Positions 26,413 to 35,177 are shown, numbered from the stretch's first letter. The stretch: 49,044 nucleotides of DNA from an uncultured Clostridia bacterium (GCA_944372525.1 CALVZL010000003.1:1-49044); one strand, 5' to 3'. The notes: generated by a model from the sequence alone, not told the origin. Numbers and translations are program-made.

Positions 26413-26766
26413 GTGGAAAGTTACGAGTTGGCAAAAGCATGTTGTAAGGCGTTGTCCGATAAAAAGGCGACGGATATCGTCATTCTGGATGTCGGCGATC
26501 AGACGATGGTATGCAGTTATTTTGTGATCGGAAGCGCAAAGAGCACGACACAGGTTCGTGCGCTCGGCGAAAACGTGGAGGAGCAGATCGAGAAGAAGTG
26601 CGGTCTTTCTCCTCTTCGCACGGAGGGGCTGCGGGAAGGGCGCTGGGGAGTGCTCGATTACGGTGACGTTGTCGTACACGTGTTCAACGAGGAGTCCAGG
26701 CTGTTTTATTATCTGGAACGGCTTTGGGATTCGGGAAAGAATATCATTCGTTACGAAGAGGAATAA
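26413..26766 (+). CDS. rsfS: Ribosomal silencing factor RsfS
   Basis: A 117-residue RsfS (Iojap family), which binds ribosomal protein L14 on the 50S subunit and blocks joining to 30S when nutrients run low. The conserved core is present: ALSDKKATDIVILDVGDQTMVCSYFVIGSAKSTTQVRA in one block, then TEGLREGRWGVLDYGDVVVHVFNEESRLFYYLERLW, including the nearly invariant W and DYGDVVVHVF. The start is GTG with GAGGAGGG 7 nt upstream. The nadD-yqeK fusion precedes it on the same strand. Confidence 0.93.
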   Translation: MESYELAKACCKALSDKKATDIVILDVGDQTMVCSYFVIGSAKSTTQVRALGENVEEQIEKKCGLSPLRTEGLREGRWGVLDYGDVVVHVFNEESRLFYYLERLWDSGKNIIRYEEE

Positions 26767-26779
26767 ATGACAGCCAGCG

Positions 26780-26806
26780 AAACGGCGCCGCACTGCGGCG
26801 CCGTTT
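26780..26806. terminator. Hairpin between convergent rsfS and small membrane gene
   Basis: AAACGGCGCCGC-ACT-GCGGCGCCGTTT, a perfect 12-bp stem centred between the stops of two convergent genes. It has A and T at its ends but no long T-run on either side, so termination may be inefficient or protein-assisted. Confidence 0.65.
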
Positions 26807-26810
26807 GAGA

Positions 26811-27083
26811 TTACGGCTGAAATTCAATGCGTTTTGGCTCGGAGAATTCCGATTTTTTGGTTCGTTTCTTTTTTCGTTCGACAAGAAAATAGACCGGTTC
26901 CGGTTTTGTTTCCGGCTGTTTCGGAGGCTCGGGCGGCAGATTTTTTCTTACCGTGCGGTAACCGATCGCGGCGAGTTTGATTCCGTGCACAACAATGATG
27001 CAGAAGAGAAGGAGAAGGACTGTCCACAGGATTCCCTGTGCCTGTACGGAAATATGGACGAGGATTAGATTCATGCCCTTCAT
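26811..27083 (-). CDS. Small single-pass membrane protein with basic tail
   Basis: A 90-residue protein of unknown function. A hydrophobic segment (about residues 15-37, including GILWTVLLLLFCIIVVHGI) is followed by a cytoplasmic tail rich in Pro, Lys and Arg with PPEPPKQPETKPEP, then a patch RKKKRTKKSEFSEPKRIEF. The start is uncertain: the ATG at 27083 and another three codons later both lack a proper ribosome binding site, while AGGAC lies about 7 nt before an in-frame ATT at 27095. The gene is divergent from the DeoC-like gene. The length without internal stops and the clean membrane/basic layout argue that it is real. Confidence 0.6.
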   Translation of the reverse strand: MKGMNLILVHISVQAQGILWTVLLLLFCIIVVHGIKLAAIGYRTVRKNLPPEPPKQPETKPEPVYFLVERKKKRTKKSEFSEPKRIEFQP

Positions 27084-27157
27084 GATAGCGATAATGTTTT
27101 GTCCTATTTTCGGAAATCCGGGCATATTTTTTCGAAAATTCGGGAAAAATACCGGGC

Positions 27158-27892
27158 ATGGAACAGGAAGGAAGACGTTTGACAGCCGCAGAGGCGGCGG
27201 AATACGGAGAATTTGTGCGCAGCCGCAGGGAGGCCGAAGTCGCACTGACACTGAAAAAACTTGTGATCGACGCCGTAAGCGGAGAGGCGGACGGCGCGGC
27301 ACTCCGTCGCGCATGCGAAACGGCATTGCGGCTGCATGCGGAAGGAATCGTGGTATCTCCCGTCTGCATAGCGCGGGCGAAACGCTGTCTCGGCACGGAT
27401 TCGGCTCCCCGCGTGATCGCGGTTGTCGGCGGTACGGGCGGAAGTGTTCTCTCCGTCAAGCGCGCCGAAGCAAGGAAAGCCGTGCGGCAGGGAGCGCGGG
27501 AAGTGCGGCTCGTGCTCTGGCGCGGAGCGCTGGCAGAGGAAAATTTTTCTTATCTCAAACGAGAGATCCGGGGCGTCAGGCGTGCGGCAAAGCGGGCAAC
27601 GCTTATCGTCCAGCTCACCGAAAGGGGGCTGAGCGAGGCGGAGATCGCGCTCGGAGTGCGGGCGGCCTGCGCGGCCCATGCAGACGGCATATGCGTGCGG
27701 GGAGAGCTTCCGCTGCTGCTGTGTGCCGTCGAACACGGAGCGGGTAAGTTGTCTTGCGATGCGACGGAAGCGGAGAACGCGGAACAGCTGAAAATGCTCT
27801 TGCGGGCAGGGGCAGCGCGTGTCTGTACAGATCGCGGAGAGAAAATTGCCGGAGAGCTGTATGCCTGTCTGAATGCGGAAGAAGAGAGCTGA
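27158..27892 (+). CDS. DeoC-like protein lacking catalytic residues
   Basis: A 244-residue protein with the deoxyribose-phosphate aldolase (DeoC) fold pattern: VVGGTGGSVLSVKRAEARKAVRQGAREV matches the DeoC strand-helix around the substrate site, and AEENFSYLKREIRGVRRAAKRATLIVQLTE and the late RAGAARVCTDRG follow in order. By my hand alignment to E. coli DeoC all three catalytic residues are gone: R117 stands for D102, C179 for the Schiff-base K167, and C200 for K201. It is therefore probably not an aldolase; a binding or regulatory role is possible. The ATG at 27158 has a poor ribosome site; a TTG at 27179 has AGGAAGG ahead of it and may be the true start. No deo operon genes are nearby. Confidence 0.65.
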   Translation: MEQEGRRLTAAEAAEYGEFVRSRREAEVALTLKKLVIDAVSGEADGAALRRACETALRLHAEGIVVSPVCIARAKRCLGTDSAPRVIAVVGGTGGSVLSVKRAEARKAVRQGAREVRLVLWRGALAEENFSYLKREIRGVRRAAKRATLIVQLTERGLSEAEIALGVRAACAAHADGICVRGELPLLLCAVEHGAGKLSCDATEAENAEQLKMLLRAGAARVCTDRGEKIAGELYACLNAEEES

Positions 27893-27997
27893 TCTTCCTG
27901 TACGCGGAATTTGGCGTTTTTTCGGCTTTGAAGAGGCCGAAAAGATAAATTTTGCCTTCTTATGATGGAAATTCGGTGAAAAATGTTTCAAAACGCT

Positions 27998-28039
27998 TTG
28001 ATTTTTTCGGGAAATATTGTAAAATAAATATTGTAAAAT
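27998..28039 (+). promoter_or_regulatory. secA promoter with duplicated -10 region
   Basis: TTGATT is followed after 16 nt by TAAAAT. A 14-bp sequence AAATATTGTAAAAT is perfectly repeated in tandem (28012-28025 and 28026-28039), giving a second TAAAAT 14 nt further on. The promoter lies 56 nt upstream of the chosen secA start. Confidence 0.5.
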
Positions 28040-28094
28040 AGAGAATGCAAATTTTATCATGCCTTATTATGGGCAAAACGGAGTTTCATCGAAT

Positions 28095-31067
28095 ATGGGA
28101 CTGATCGGATACTTAAAAAGCGGTGACAGCCGCAGGAGTTTGAAAAAACTCGATAAAATGGCGAAGGCGGTCGAACGCCTTGAACCCAAATACCAGGCAA
28201 TGAGTGATGCGGAACTCAAAGGGCAGACCGCGATTTTCAAAGAGCGTCTTGCCAAGGGAGAGACGCTGAACGATATCCTTTTCGACGCGTTTGCGGCGCT
28301 GCGCGAGGCAAGCTGGCGTGTGCTCGGAATGAAGCACTTTCATGTGCAGGTCATTGGCGGCATCTGTCTGTTCCAGGGACGGATTGCCGAGATGAAGACG
28401 GGAGAAGGAAAGACACTAGTGGCGACGCTTCCGAGCTATCTGGAAGCACTCTCCGGAAAGGGCGTGCACATCGTGACCGTCAACGATTATCTGGCAAAGC
28501 GCGACGCCGAATGGATGGGAAAGATTCACCGCTTCATGGGTCTTACGGTGGGTGTTGTCGTTCCGGGAATGGATGACGACGCCAAACGTGCGGCGTACGG
28601 ATGCGACATCACTTACGGAACGAACAACGAATTCGGCTTCGATTACCTGCGCGATAATCTGAAATCCGATCTCAAACAGATGGTGCAGAGAGAACTGAAC
28701 TTTGCCATCGTCGACGAGGTCGACTCGATTTTGATCGACGAGGCGAGGACTCCGCTCATCATTTCGGGAAAGGGAGAACAGTCCTCCGCGCTTTACGAAC
28801 AGGTAGACCGTTTTGTGCGTACGCTCAAGGGCGGATTTGACGACGATCTCAAAGAAGAAGAGGAGAAACAGAGCCGCAAAAAGGACAAGGCCGGAGAGGC
28901 GGGAGAGAGAAAACTTGCCAAAGCCGAGGAGCTCAACTGGGATTATGTCATTGAGCGGAAGGATAAGCAGGTACATCTCACGGAGTTCGGCGCGGAGAAG
29001 GCAGAGCGGTTTTTCGGCGTGGAAAACATTGCGGATATTGCGCACGTCACGCTGAACCACCATATTCAGCAGGCGCTCAAGGCGCATCAACTCTTCCATC
29101 GGGACGAGGAATATCTCGTCAGCGGAGACGGAGAGATCATCATCATCGATGAGTTCACCGGCCGTCTCATGAACGGGCGCCGCTATTCCGACGGATTGCA
29201 TCAGGCGATCGAAGCGAAAGAGGGGGTCAAGATCCGCGAGGAGAACAAGACTTACGCGACGATCACGTTCCAGAATTATTTCAGGCTGTATAAGAAACTT
29301 TCGGGCATGACGGGTACCGCCAAGACGGAGGAGGGCGAATTCCGCACGATCTATTCTCTCGACGTTATCGAGATCCCGACGAATATGCCCGTCCGCAGAG
29401 AGGATCAGCACGACAGGATCTATTCGACGCAGGAGGGGAAAAAGAAGGCGATCGTGCGCGAGATCGTCGAACGCCACGAAAAAGGCCAGCCCATTCTCGT
29501 GGGTACCGTTTCCGTGGATAAGTCGGAGGAGATCTCGCGGCTTTTGCGCAGAAACGGCATCGCGCATAATATTCTGAACGCAAAGAACCATGAGAGGGAG
29601 GCGGAGATCGTCGCACAGGCGGGAAGATTGGGCGCGGTCACCATTTCCACCAACATGGCGGGACGCGGAACGGATATCCTGCTCGGCGGAAACCCGGAAT
29701 ACCTTGCCAAAAAACGGCTGCGCGAAGAGGGCGTCTCTCATGAAGAGATCGAACTTGCGACAAGCTACGCGGAGCTGGATGAGGCGACGGCGGCGATCCG
29801 CGACCGTTTCCGCAAGCTCTATCATATGTACAAAGAACAGACGGATGAGGAAAAGAAGGCGGTCATTGCCGCGGGCGGTCTCTGCATCATCGGGACGGAG
29901 CGCCATGAGGCGCGCCGGATCGACAATCAGCTTCGCGGCAGATCCGGACGGCAGGGAGACGTCGGCGCTTCTGTGTTCTTCATTTCGCTGGAAGACGATC
30001 TGATGGTGCGGTTCGGCGACGAGCGCATGAAGCGGATGAAGCGCGTCTATGATTCCGCGGGGATGGCGGACGATGAATGTCTTGAGGCAAAGATCCTCAG
30101 CCGCCTGATCGAATATGCGCAGAAGCAGATCGAAGGAAAACACTTTGCCATCCGAAAGAACGTCCTGCAATATGACGACGTAATGAATAAGCAGAGAATG
30201 CTCATGTATGCGGAGCGCATGAAGGTGCTCAAAGGCGAAGACGTGCACGAGCAGATTCTCAAATACATTCCCGATTATGTGGAAAGCACCGTTCGGGCGG
30301 CGGTCAACACAGAAGTTGAGCCGGTCAAATGGAACGTCGACGATCTCAATGCCGCGCTCGAACATAAAATTCTGCCGGAAGGTTCGAACTATGTCACGCG
30401 GGAAAAGCTGGAGCAGTGGGATCTGGGCGTCGCCCTGAAAAAGATCTCCACGAAGGCGGTGAAGGCGTATGAGGAGAAGATCGTCAAGATTCGGGAGGAG
30501 ACGGGAATCAATTACGCGGATGTCGAGCGTCAGGTGCTGCTTCGCAATGTTGACCGCAACTGGATCGATCACATCGATTCGATGGATCAGCTTCGCAAGG
30601 GGATCGGGCTTCGCGCATACGGACAGAATGACCCGGTGATCGCCTATAAGCAGGAAGGTTCGGCGATGTTCAACGAGATGATCGAGCGCATCCAGACAAA
30701 TACCGTCGCCATGCTTCTGAAAGTAAAGATCGAAGTGCGCAGACAGCCGGTCTCCCGCGTTCTTCCCACTTCGCCGGCTGCGTCCGTTCCGACGCAGCAG
30801 CAGGGTGCGACGGGCAGGGAACAGGCGCCTCAGAGCCCTCAGATGCTCCGTCCCGCGCCGGCAGTCGCGCCTGCGGCATTCCGTCCGCAGGATCTGATGA
30901 CAGAAGGCATGCAGATTCCCAAGGCAGTGGACGTCGACAGCCTCAAGACGAGCGGAGAGACCAAATTCAATCCCGCCTCCATGCCGAAAAAGAAGAAGAT
31001 CGGCCCCAACGATCCCTGTCCCTGCGGCAGCGGACTCAAATACAAGAAATGCCACGGGAAACCTTGA
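28095..31067 (+). CDS. secA: Preprotein translocase ATPase SecA
   Basis: SecA drives unfolded preproteins through the SecYEG channel. With the chosen start it has 990 residues. The N-terminal MGLIGYLK and conserved R-N-GMKHFHVQVIGG precede the nucleotide-binding MKTGEGKTLVATLP at about 97-110; the DEVDSILIDEARTPLIISG motif, the preprotein crosslinking domain, MAGRGTDILLGGNP and GRSGRQGD follow; and the C-terminus ends in the zinc-binding SEC-C motif CPCGSGLKYKKCH. A charged Lys/Glu segment around GFDDDLKEEEEKQSRKKDK is an insertion seen in many clostridial SecA proteins. I prefer the ATG at 28095 (CGGAG upstream) to one 12 codons earlier that has no ribosome site. Confidence 0.96.
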   Translation: MGLIGYLKSGDSRRSLKKLDKMAKAVERLEPKYQAMSDAELKGQTAIFKERLAKGETLNDILFDAFAALREASWRVLGMKHFHVQVIGGICLFQGRIAEMKTGEGKTLVATLPSYLEALSGKGVHIVTVNDYLAKRDAEWMGKIHRFMGLTVGVVVPGMDDDAKRAAYGCDITYGTNNEFGFDYLRDNLKSDLKQMVQRELNFAIVDEVDSILIDEARTPLIISGKGEQSSALYEQVDRFVRTLKGGFDDDLKEEEEKQSRKKDKAGEAGERKLAKAEELNWDYVIERKDKQVHLTEFGAEKAERFFGVENIADIAHVTLNHHIQQALKAHQLFHRDEEYLVSGDGEIIIIDEFTGRLMNGRRYSDGLHQAIEAKEGVKIREENKTYATITFQNYFRLYKKLSGMTGTAKTEEGEFRTIYSLDVIEIPTNMPVRREDQHDRIYSTQEGKKKAIVREIVERHEKGQPILVGTVSVDKSEEISRLLRRNGIAHNILNAKNHEREAEIVAQAGRLGAVTISTNMAGRGTDILLGGNPEYLAKKRLREEGVSHEEIELATSYAELDEATAAIRDRFRKLYHMYKEQTDEEKKAVIAAGGLCIIGTERHEARRIDNQLRGRSGRQGDVGASVFFISLEDDLMVRFGDERMKRMKRVYDSAGMADDECLEAKILSRLIEYAQKQIEGKHFAIRKNVLQYDDVMNKQRMLMYAERMKVLKGEDVHEQILKYIPDYVESTVRAAVNTEVEPVKWNVDDLNAALEHKILPEGSNYVTREKLEQWDLGVALKKISTKAVKAYEEKIVKIREETGINYADVERQVLLRNVDRNWIDHIDSMDQLRKGIGLRAYGQNDPVIAYKQEGSAMFNEMIERIQTNTVAMLLKVKIEVRRQPVSRVLPTSPAASVPTQQQGATGREQAPQSPQMLRPAPAVAPAAFRPQDLMTEGMQIPKAVDVDSLKTSGETKFNPASMPKKKKIGPNDPCPCGSGLKYKKCHGKP

Positions 31068-31105
31068 CGGAATACGTCGCAGAGGGGAACCGCCGCGGCG
31101 ACATC

Positions 31106-31133
31106 GATCTCCGGGTTTCAGCTCGGAGATTTT
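31106..31133 (+). terminator. Weak hairpin between secA and prfB
   Basis: ATCTCCG and CGGAGAT form a 7-bp stem with a 10-nt loop followed by only TTT, 15 nt before the prfB start. It could partially terminate secA transcripts or act on prfB translation; the spacing suggests the two genes are otherwise one transcript. Confidence 0.35.
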
Positions 31134-31147
31134 GACGAGAGGGAAGT

Positions 31148-32245
31148 ATGTTTAAGGCAGACGATTACAGATTAAAAATCAAGGCGCTCGAGGAGACGCT
31201 CGGCGAGGCGAAATACGCGCTCGACATCGACCGTCGCATCGAGCGGCTCAAAGAACTGAAAGAAGAACAGGAAAAGCCGGAGGTCTGGCAGGATCTGGAG
31301 CGGTCCAAGAAGATCGGGCGGGAGATCTCTTCAAACGAGGGGAAGATCGCCTCTTACGAAGCGGGGAGAAAGGCGCTCGACGACGCGAACGAGATCATCG
31401 ATCTGATCGAGGAGACGGAGGAAGAAGAGCTGATTCCCGAACTGGACAAGATGATCTCGGTGGCGGAAAAGGACATCGAGGAGATGCGCATCCGCGCGCT
31501 GTTGCGCGGAAAATACGATTCGAGCAACGCGCTCATGGCGCTGCACGCAGGCGCGGGCGGAACGGAGGCGTGCGATTGGTGCTCGATGCTTTACAGAATG
31601 TACTGTCGCTATGCGGAGAAGAACGGGTTTCGCGTTACGGAGATCGACCGTCTTCCCGGAGACGGCGCGGGTTTGAAGTCGGTGGACTTCAAAGTGGAGG
31701 GTGAGAACGCCTACGGCTATCTCAAGGCGGAGATCGGCGTACATCGGCTGGTGCGGATCTCTCCCTTCGATGCCAACAAGCGCCGTCAGACGTCGTTTGC
31801 CTCCGTGGAGGTCATGCCGGAGGTGGATGACGAAGGGGAGATTGAGATCCGGGATGAAGACATCCGCGTCGACGTCTACCGTTCTTCCGGCGCAGGGGGA
31901 CAAAAGGTCAACAAGACGGAGACCGCGATCCGGATCACCCATTTTCCGACCGGCATCGTCGTGACCTGTCAGAACGAACGCAGTCAGTTGCAAAATAAGG
32001 AGATGGCGTTCAAATACCTCCGTTCCCGCCTGCTCGAAAAACAGCTCGAACAGCGCATGGCGGAAGAGGCGGCGCTCAAAGGGGAGACAAAGAAGATCGA
32101 ATGGGGTTCTCAGATCCGCTCCTACGTCTTTTGTCCCTATACGCTTGTCAAAGACCACCGTACGGGTTACGAGATGGGAGATGTACAGGCAGTCATGGAC
32201 GGCGACATCCAGGGCTTTATCATCGATTATCTGAAAAAATCTTAA
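31148..32245 (+). CDS. prfB: Peptide chain release factor 2
   Basis: RF2 recognises UGA and UAA stop codons and triggers peptide release. The 365 residues are the normal length. The stop-codon-reading SPF tripeptide is in RISPFDANKRRQ, near 204-206, and the catalytic GGQ is in SSGAGGQKVNKTE, near 250; the AGAGGTEACDW block is typical of RF2. In many bacteria prfB is controlled by a +1 frameshift at an in-frame UGA near codon 26; here the frame is continuous from the ATG, so that autoregulation is absent. GAGGGAAG precedes the start. It follows secA, a common arrangement. Confidence 0.95.
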   Translation: MFKADDYRLKIKALEETLGEAKYALDIDRRIERLKELKEEQEKPEVWQDLERSKKIGREISSNEGKIASYEAGRKALDDANEIIDLIEETEEEELIPELDKMISVAEKDIEEMRIRALLRGKYDSSNALMALHAGAGGTEACDWCSMLYRMYCRYAEKNGFRVTEIDRLPGDGAGLKSVDFKVEGENAYGYLKAEIGVHRLVRISPFDANKRRQTSFASVEVMPEVDDEGEIEIRDEDIRVDVYRSSGAGGQKVNKTETAIRITHFPTGIVVTCQNERSQLQNKEMAFKYLRSRLLEKQLEQRMAEEAALKGETKKIEWGSQIRSYVFCPYTLVKDHRTGYEMGDVQAVMDGDIQGFIIDYLKKS

Positions 32246-32261
32246 GCTGTTTCTGAGTTTT

Positions 32262-33299
32262 ATGAAATTTGAACCCGAGAAGAGAAAAAAAGAGCCTCTG
32301 ATCCTCGGGATCGAGACTTCCTGCGACGAGACGGCGGCGGCGGTGATCCGCGGCCGTACGTTGTTGTCCGACGAGATCGCCTCTTCCGCTTCGATTCAGG
32401 CGGAATACGGCGGTGTCGTCCCGGAGATCGCCTCCAGGATGCACCTCAATGCCGTTGACGATGTCGTCGCGCGCGCGTTGGAACGGGCGGGCGTCGTCAA
32501 GGAGTCCCTTGACGCCGTGGCAGTCACGTACGGAGCGGGATTGCTCGGCGCCCTGCTGGTCGGACTCTCCTTTGCAAAAGGATTTGCCTTTGGGTTGGAC
32601 ATTCCGCTCATCGGGGTTAATCATATCCGAGGGCATCTGGCTGCCGCTTATTTGGAGGATTCTTCGCTTACGCCTCCCTTTTTTACGTTGCTTGCGAGCG
32701 GCGGACATACGGCGTTTCTGTATACCGAGACAGAGACCCGCTTTCGTTGCCTCGGCGGGACGGTCGACGATGCGGCGGGAGAGGCGTTTGACAAAGTCGC
32801 GCGCGTGCTGTCGCTGCCTTATCCGGGCGGACCGCAGATCGAAGCGCTGGCGAGGCAGGGAAATCCCGTTGTGCCGATGCCGAAGATGTTTAAGGGAGAA
32901 GGCGGTTACCGTCTCTCATACAGCGGTCTGAAGACGGCGGTCATCAACTACTGCCATACCAAACAGCAGCGCGGGGAAGCGTGGAACCGCGCGGATGTGG
33001 CGGCTTCGTTTCAGAGAGCTGCGCTGGATATTCTCGTACGGAAGACGGTCGAGGGTGCGCTTGCATGCGGCTGTTCGACGGTGACGGCCGGCGGCGGCGT
33101 CGCAGCGAACGGGTATTTGCGCGAAGAGCTAAAATCGGCTTGCGAGAAGGCGGGGCTGAGACTCGTTTTACCCGTTCGGGCGCATTGTACAGACAATGCC
33201 GCGATGATCGCCGCAGAGGGATTGTTGCAATACCGCGCGGGGAATTTTTCAGAGTTTTCGCTCAACGCCCGGGCGTCAATCCCTCTCGGAACGGATTGA
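32262..33299 (+). CDS. tsaD: tRNA threonylcarbamoyladenosine transferase subunit TsaD
   Basis: TsaD transfers the threonylcarbamoyl group to A37 of tRNAs reading ANN codons, with TsaB and TsaE (not in this window). The 345 residues have the ASKHA fold: LGIETSCDETAAAV at 15-28, EIASRMHL at 55-62, the metal-binding His pair H121 and H125 in NHIRGH, LLASGGHT, GTVDDAAGEAFDKVAR, and late AGGGVAANGYLR and TDNAAMIA. It starts 16 nt after prfB with no clear Shine-Dalgarno sequence, so it probably depends on translation of prfB. A strong terminator follows. Confidence 0.95.
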   Translation: MKFEPEKRKKEPLILGIETSCDETAAAVIRGRTLLSDEIASSASIQAEYGGVVPEIASRMHLNAVDDVVARALERAGVVKESLDAVAVTYGAGLLGALLVGLSFAKGFAFGLDIPLIGVNHIRGHLAAAYLEDSSLTPPFFTLLASGGHTAFLYTETETRFRCLGGTVDDAAGEAFDKVARVLSLPYPGGPQIEALARQGNPVVPMPKMFKGEGGYRLSYSGLKTAVINYCHTKQQRGEAWNRADVAASFQRAALDILVRKTVEGALACGCSTVTAGGGVAANGYLREELKSACEKAGLRLVLPVRAHCTDNAAMIAAEGLLQYRAGNFSEFSLNARASIPLGTD

Positions 33300-33345
33300 A
33301 TTTGCGGGTTGCTTTTTGTTTTTTTCATCTCACGGAATTGTGCAT

Positions 33346-33379
33346 ACACGGCGGATTGTGATCCGTTGTGTTTTTTTTT
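33346..33379 (+). terminator. Rho-independent terminator after tsaD
   Basis: ACACGGCGGAT-TGTG-ATCCGTTGTGT: an 11-bp RNA stem with two G-U pairs, running directly into nine T residues. Ends the secA-prfB-tsaD run. Confidence 0.85.
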
Positions 33380-33463
33380 CAAATTTCGCACAGAAAAATC
33401 GGAAAGAGATACCAAAATCAGCCATTTTCTGACAGAACTTTCGGATAAACTTTACAATTAGTC

Positions 33464-33492
33464 TTGACAGGGCAAAAATCGGGTGATATAAT
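33464..33492 (+). promoter_or_regulatory. Perfect consensus SigA promoter
   Basis: TTGACA, a 17-nt spacer and TATAAT, all ideal, 51 nt before the first of the tandem membrane paralogs. Such a strong promoter suggests high vegetative expression of these proteins. Confidence 0.93.
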
Positions 33493-33543
33493 CAGTATGG
33501 ATAATCACAGAAATTTCATCAAAAAGCTGTGCGAGGAGTTGAT

Positions 33544-34359
33544 ATGGAAACAACCATTCTTATTTTATGTGTTGCCCTCGTGCTTGTCGTAGGCGTGGCG
33601 TTAATTTGTGAGACCGTGCGCCTTGTCGGCGGTTACCGAGCATTGAAGGAGGAGCGGGAGAAGGACGGGCGCGAACAGCCTTCCCTCGTCCTGGTGAAAC
33701 AGGACCAAGGGGAAGTCCGAATCGCCTATCTTCTGTTCAAGGCGGAGGAAAAGCCGGAAGAAGCGCCTGCCGAGGAAGCGACTCTTCCCGCTGCGGAAGA
33801 AATGTCTGCGGAAGAAGAGGTCGCGGCAGCACAAGAGGAAGAGTCCGACAGAGAACGTCTCATGGCGATCCCGGAAGGGGGAGTTGTTTTGGCGAAGGCG
33901 GAAAAACAGACGTTTGCCGAAAAATATGAGGAGCTTTCCGAAGAAAGCCGCGCGTTCCTCGACGAATTTGCCGCCTACGTAACGGATAAGGAAGATTGTA
34001 CGAAACTTTTGCAGACGAGCGCTCTCTCTTTCCGCTATAAGAAGAGCCTGATTGCCAAGGCGGTGATTCGCAGGGACGTCGTCGTTTTGAATTTCACGAT
34101 CGCAAACCCCGAACTCGGAAGAATGATGCGAGAAGAACACACGAAGAGTATTCGGATGCAGCCGGTAGAGATCCGTCTGCTGTCCGAGTCCGATCTCGGA
34201 CTGGCAAAACAGACGGCGGATATGACGATCGAATATCTTTGTTCGGAAGAGATGTACAGACTGGAAAAACGCAGAGAGGCACGGCGTGAGGCGGAGCGGA
34301 TGCGGCGTGCGGAAGCGGCTGCGGCGTCGAATCAAAATGAGGAGGACGTTGCGCAATGA
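33544..34359 (+). CDS. Membrane-anchored protein, first of a tandem paralog pair
   Basis: A 271-residue protein of no family I can name. Residues about 4-25 are one transmembrane helix, followed by a charged stretch, an acidic Glu/Ala/Pro-rich linker (about 70-100), a conserved domain (about 118-235), and a basic helical tail KRREARREAERMRRAEAAAA. The conserved domain holds TFAEKYEELSEESRAFLDEFAAYVTDKEDC, then a K-AVIRRDVVVLNFTIANPELGRM block and PVEIRLL, all shared with the next gene. It resembles small alpha/beta domains in clostridial envelope proteins, but that is only an impression. The ATG has GAGGAG 5 nt upstream. Stop and next start overlap by ATGA. Confidence 0.85.
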   Translation: METTILILCVALVLVVGVALICETVRLVGGYRALKEEREKDGREQPSLVLVKQDQGEVRIAYLLFKAEEKPEEAPAEEATLPAAEEMSAEEEVAAAQEEESDRERLMAIPEGGVVLAKAEKQTFAEKYEELSEESRAFLDEFAAYVTDKEDCTKLLQTSALSFRYKKSLIAKAVIRRDVVVLNFTIANPELGRMMREEHTKSIRMQPVEIRLLSESDLGLAKQTADMTIEYLCSEEMYRLEKRREARREAERMRRAEAAAASNQNEEDVAQ

Positions 34360-35177
34360 CGACGATCTATATTGTATTCGGTACGATTTTTGCGGTATTG
34401 GTGATCTGCGCGATCGTGGTGGGCGGATATGATGTCAAGCTCATTTGCGAGCGGCGAAGAACTGCGGCAGAAAAAGAGAAGGCGAAAAAGGCCGTGCCTG
34501 TCGAGATTGTTTCGAACGATTATATTTTGCGTGTCAAGAATGCCGATATTGAAATGTACGATGCGCCTGCGGAAGAATCTGTCGAAGAGATCGCCGAGCC
34601 GACTCAGACGGAGAGCGAACCGGAAGAGGTCCTCCCTCCCGTCGAGGAACCGGCGGAAGGATTGGTCGAGGTCCCGGAGGGCAGCGTGATTCTGATGCGG
34701 GGCGAAAAGATGACGTTCGCCGAGAAATATGAAGCGCTTTCGGAGGAAGAAAAAGCCCTTTTGGATGAGTTTGCGGCATATGTGACAGACAAAGAGGATT
34801 GCAGCAAACAGCTTCAGATCAGTTCGCTCGTATTTAAGTATCGCAGAAGCCAAATTGTAAAGGCAGTCATTCGCAGGGATGCGGTGCTCCTTCAGTTTTC
34901 GATCGTCAATCCGGATTTCGGTAGAATGGTCCGTCAGGAGAAGACGGAGGGTCTCAGAGTCAAACCCGTCGAAATCCGTCTCATTGACGAAGACGCCCTT
35001 GAGGTCGCGAAGCAGACTGCGGACATCACATTGGCATATGTGCGCGGCGAGGAAGATTATAAACTTGAAAAACGCAGGGAAGCGCGCAGGGAAGCGGCGA
35101 GATTGCGCCGGGAGGAAGCGGAGCGCAGGGAAGCCGCCGCGGAAAACGAAAACCCGATTCCTCAGCCTGCTGAGTAA
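34356..35177 (+). CDS. Membrane-anchored protein, second of a tandem paralog pair
   Basis: A 273-residue paralog of the preceding protein with the same order: an N-terminal transmembrane helix (about 4-26), a basic juxtamembrane patch ERRRTAAEKEKAKK, an acidic Pro/Glu linker (about 65-100), the conserved domain (about 118-235) and a strongly basic/acidic helical tail with KRREARREAARLRREEAERREA. The shared core differs mainly in the linker and ends, as after an old tandem duplication. Translational coupling through ATGA suggests the two are made in equal amounts and may pair. The gene is followed by a terminator that runs almost to the spoVAD start. Function unknown. Confidence 0.85.
   Translation: MTTIYIVFGTIFAVLVICAIVVGGYDVKLICERRRTAAEKEKAKKAVPVEIVSNDYILRVKNADIEMYDAPAEESVEEIAEPTQTESEPEEVLPPVEEPAEGLVEVPEGSVILMRGEKMTFAEKYEALSEEEKALLDEFAAYVTDKEDCSKQLQISSLVFKYRRSQIVKAVIRRDAVLLQFSIVNPDFGRMVRQEKTEGLRVKPVEIRLIDEDALEVAKQTADITLAYVRGEEDYKLEKRREARREAARLRREEAERREAAAENENPIPQPAE

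Noticed and set aside
31148-31240. Programmed +1 frameshift in prfB
   Set aside because: No in-frame UGA is present early in the gene; the reading frame is continuous from an ATG with a ribosome binding site.
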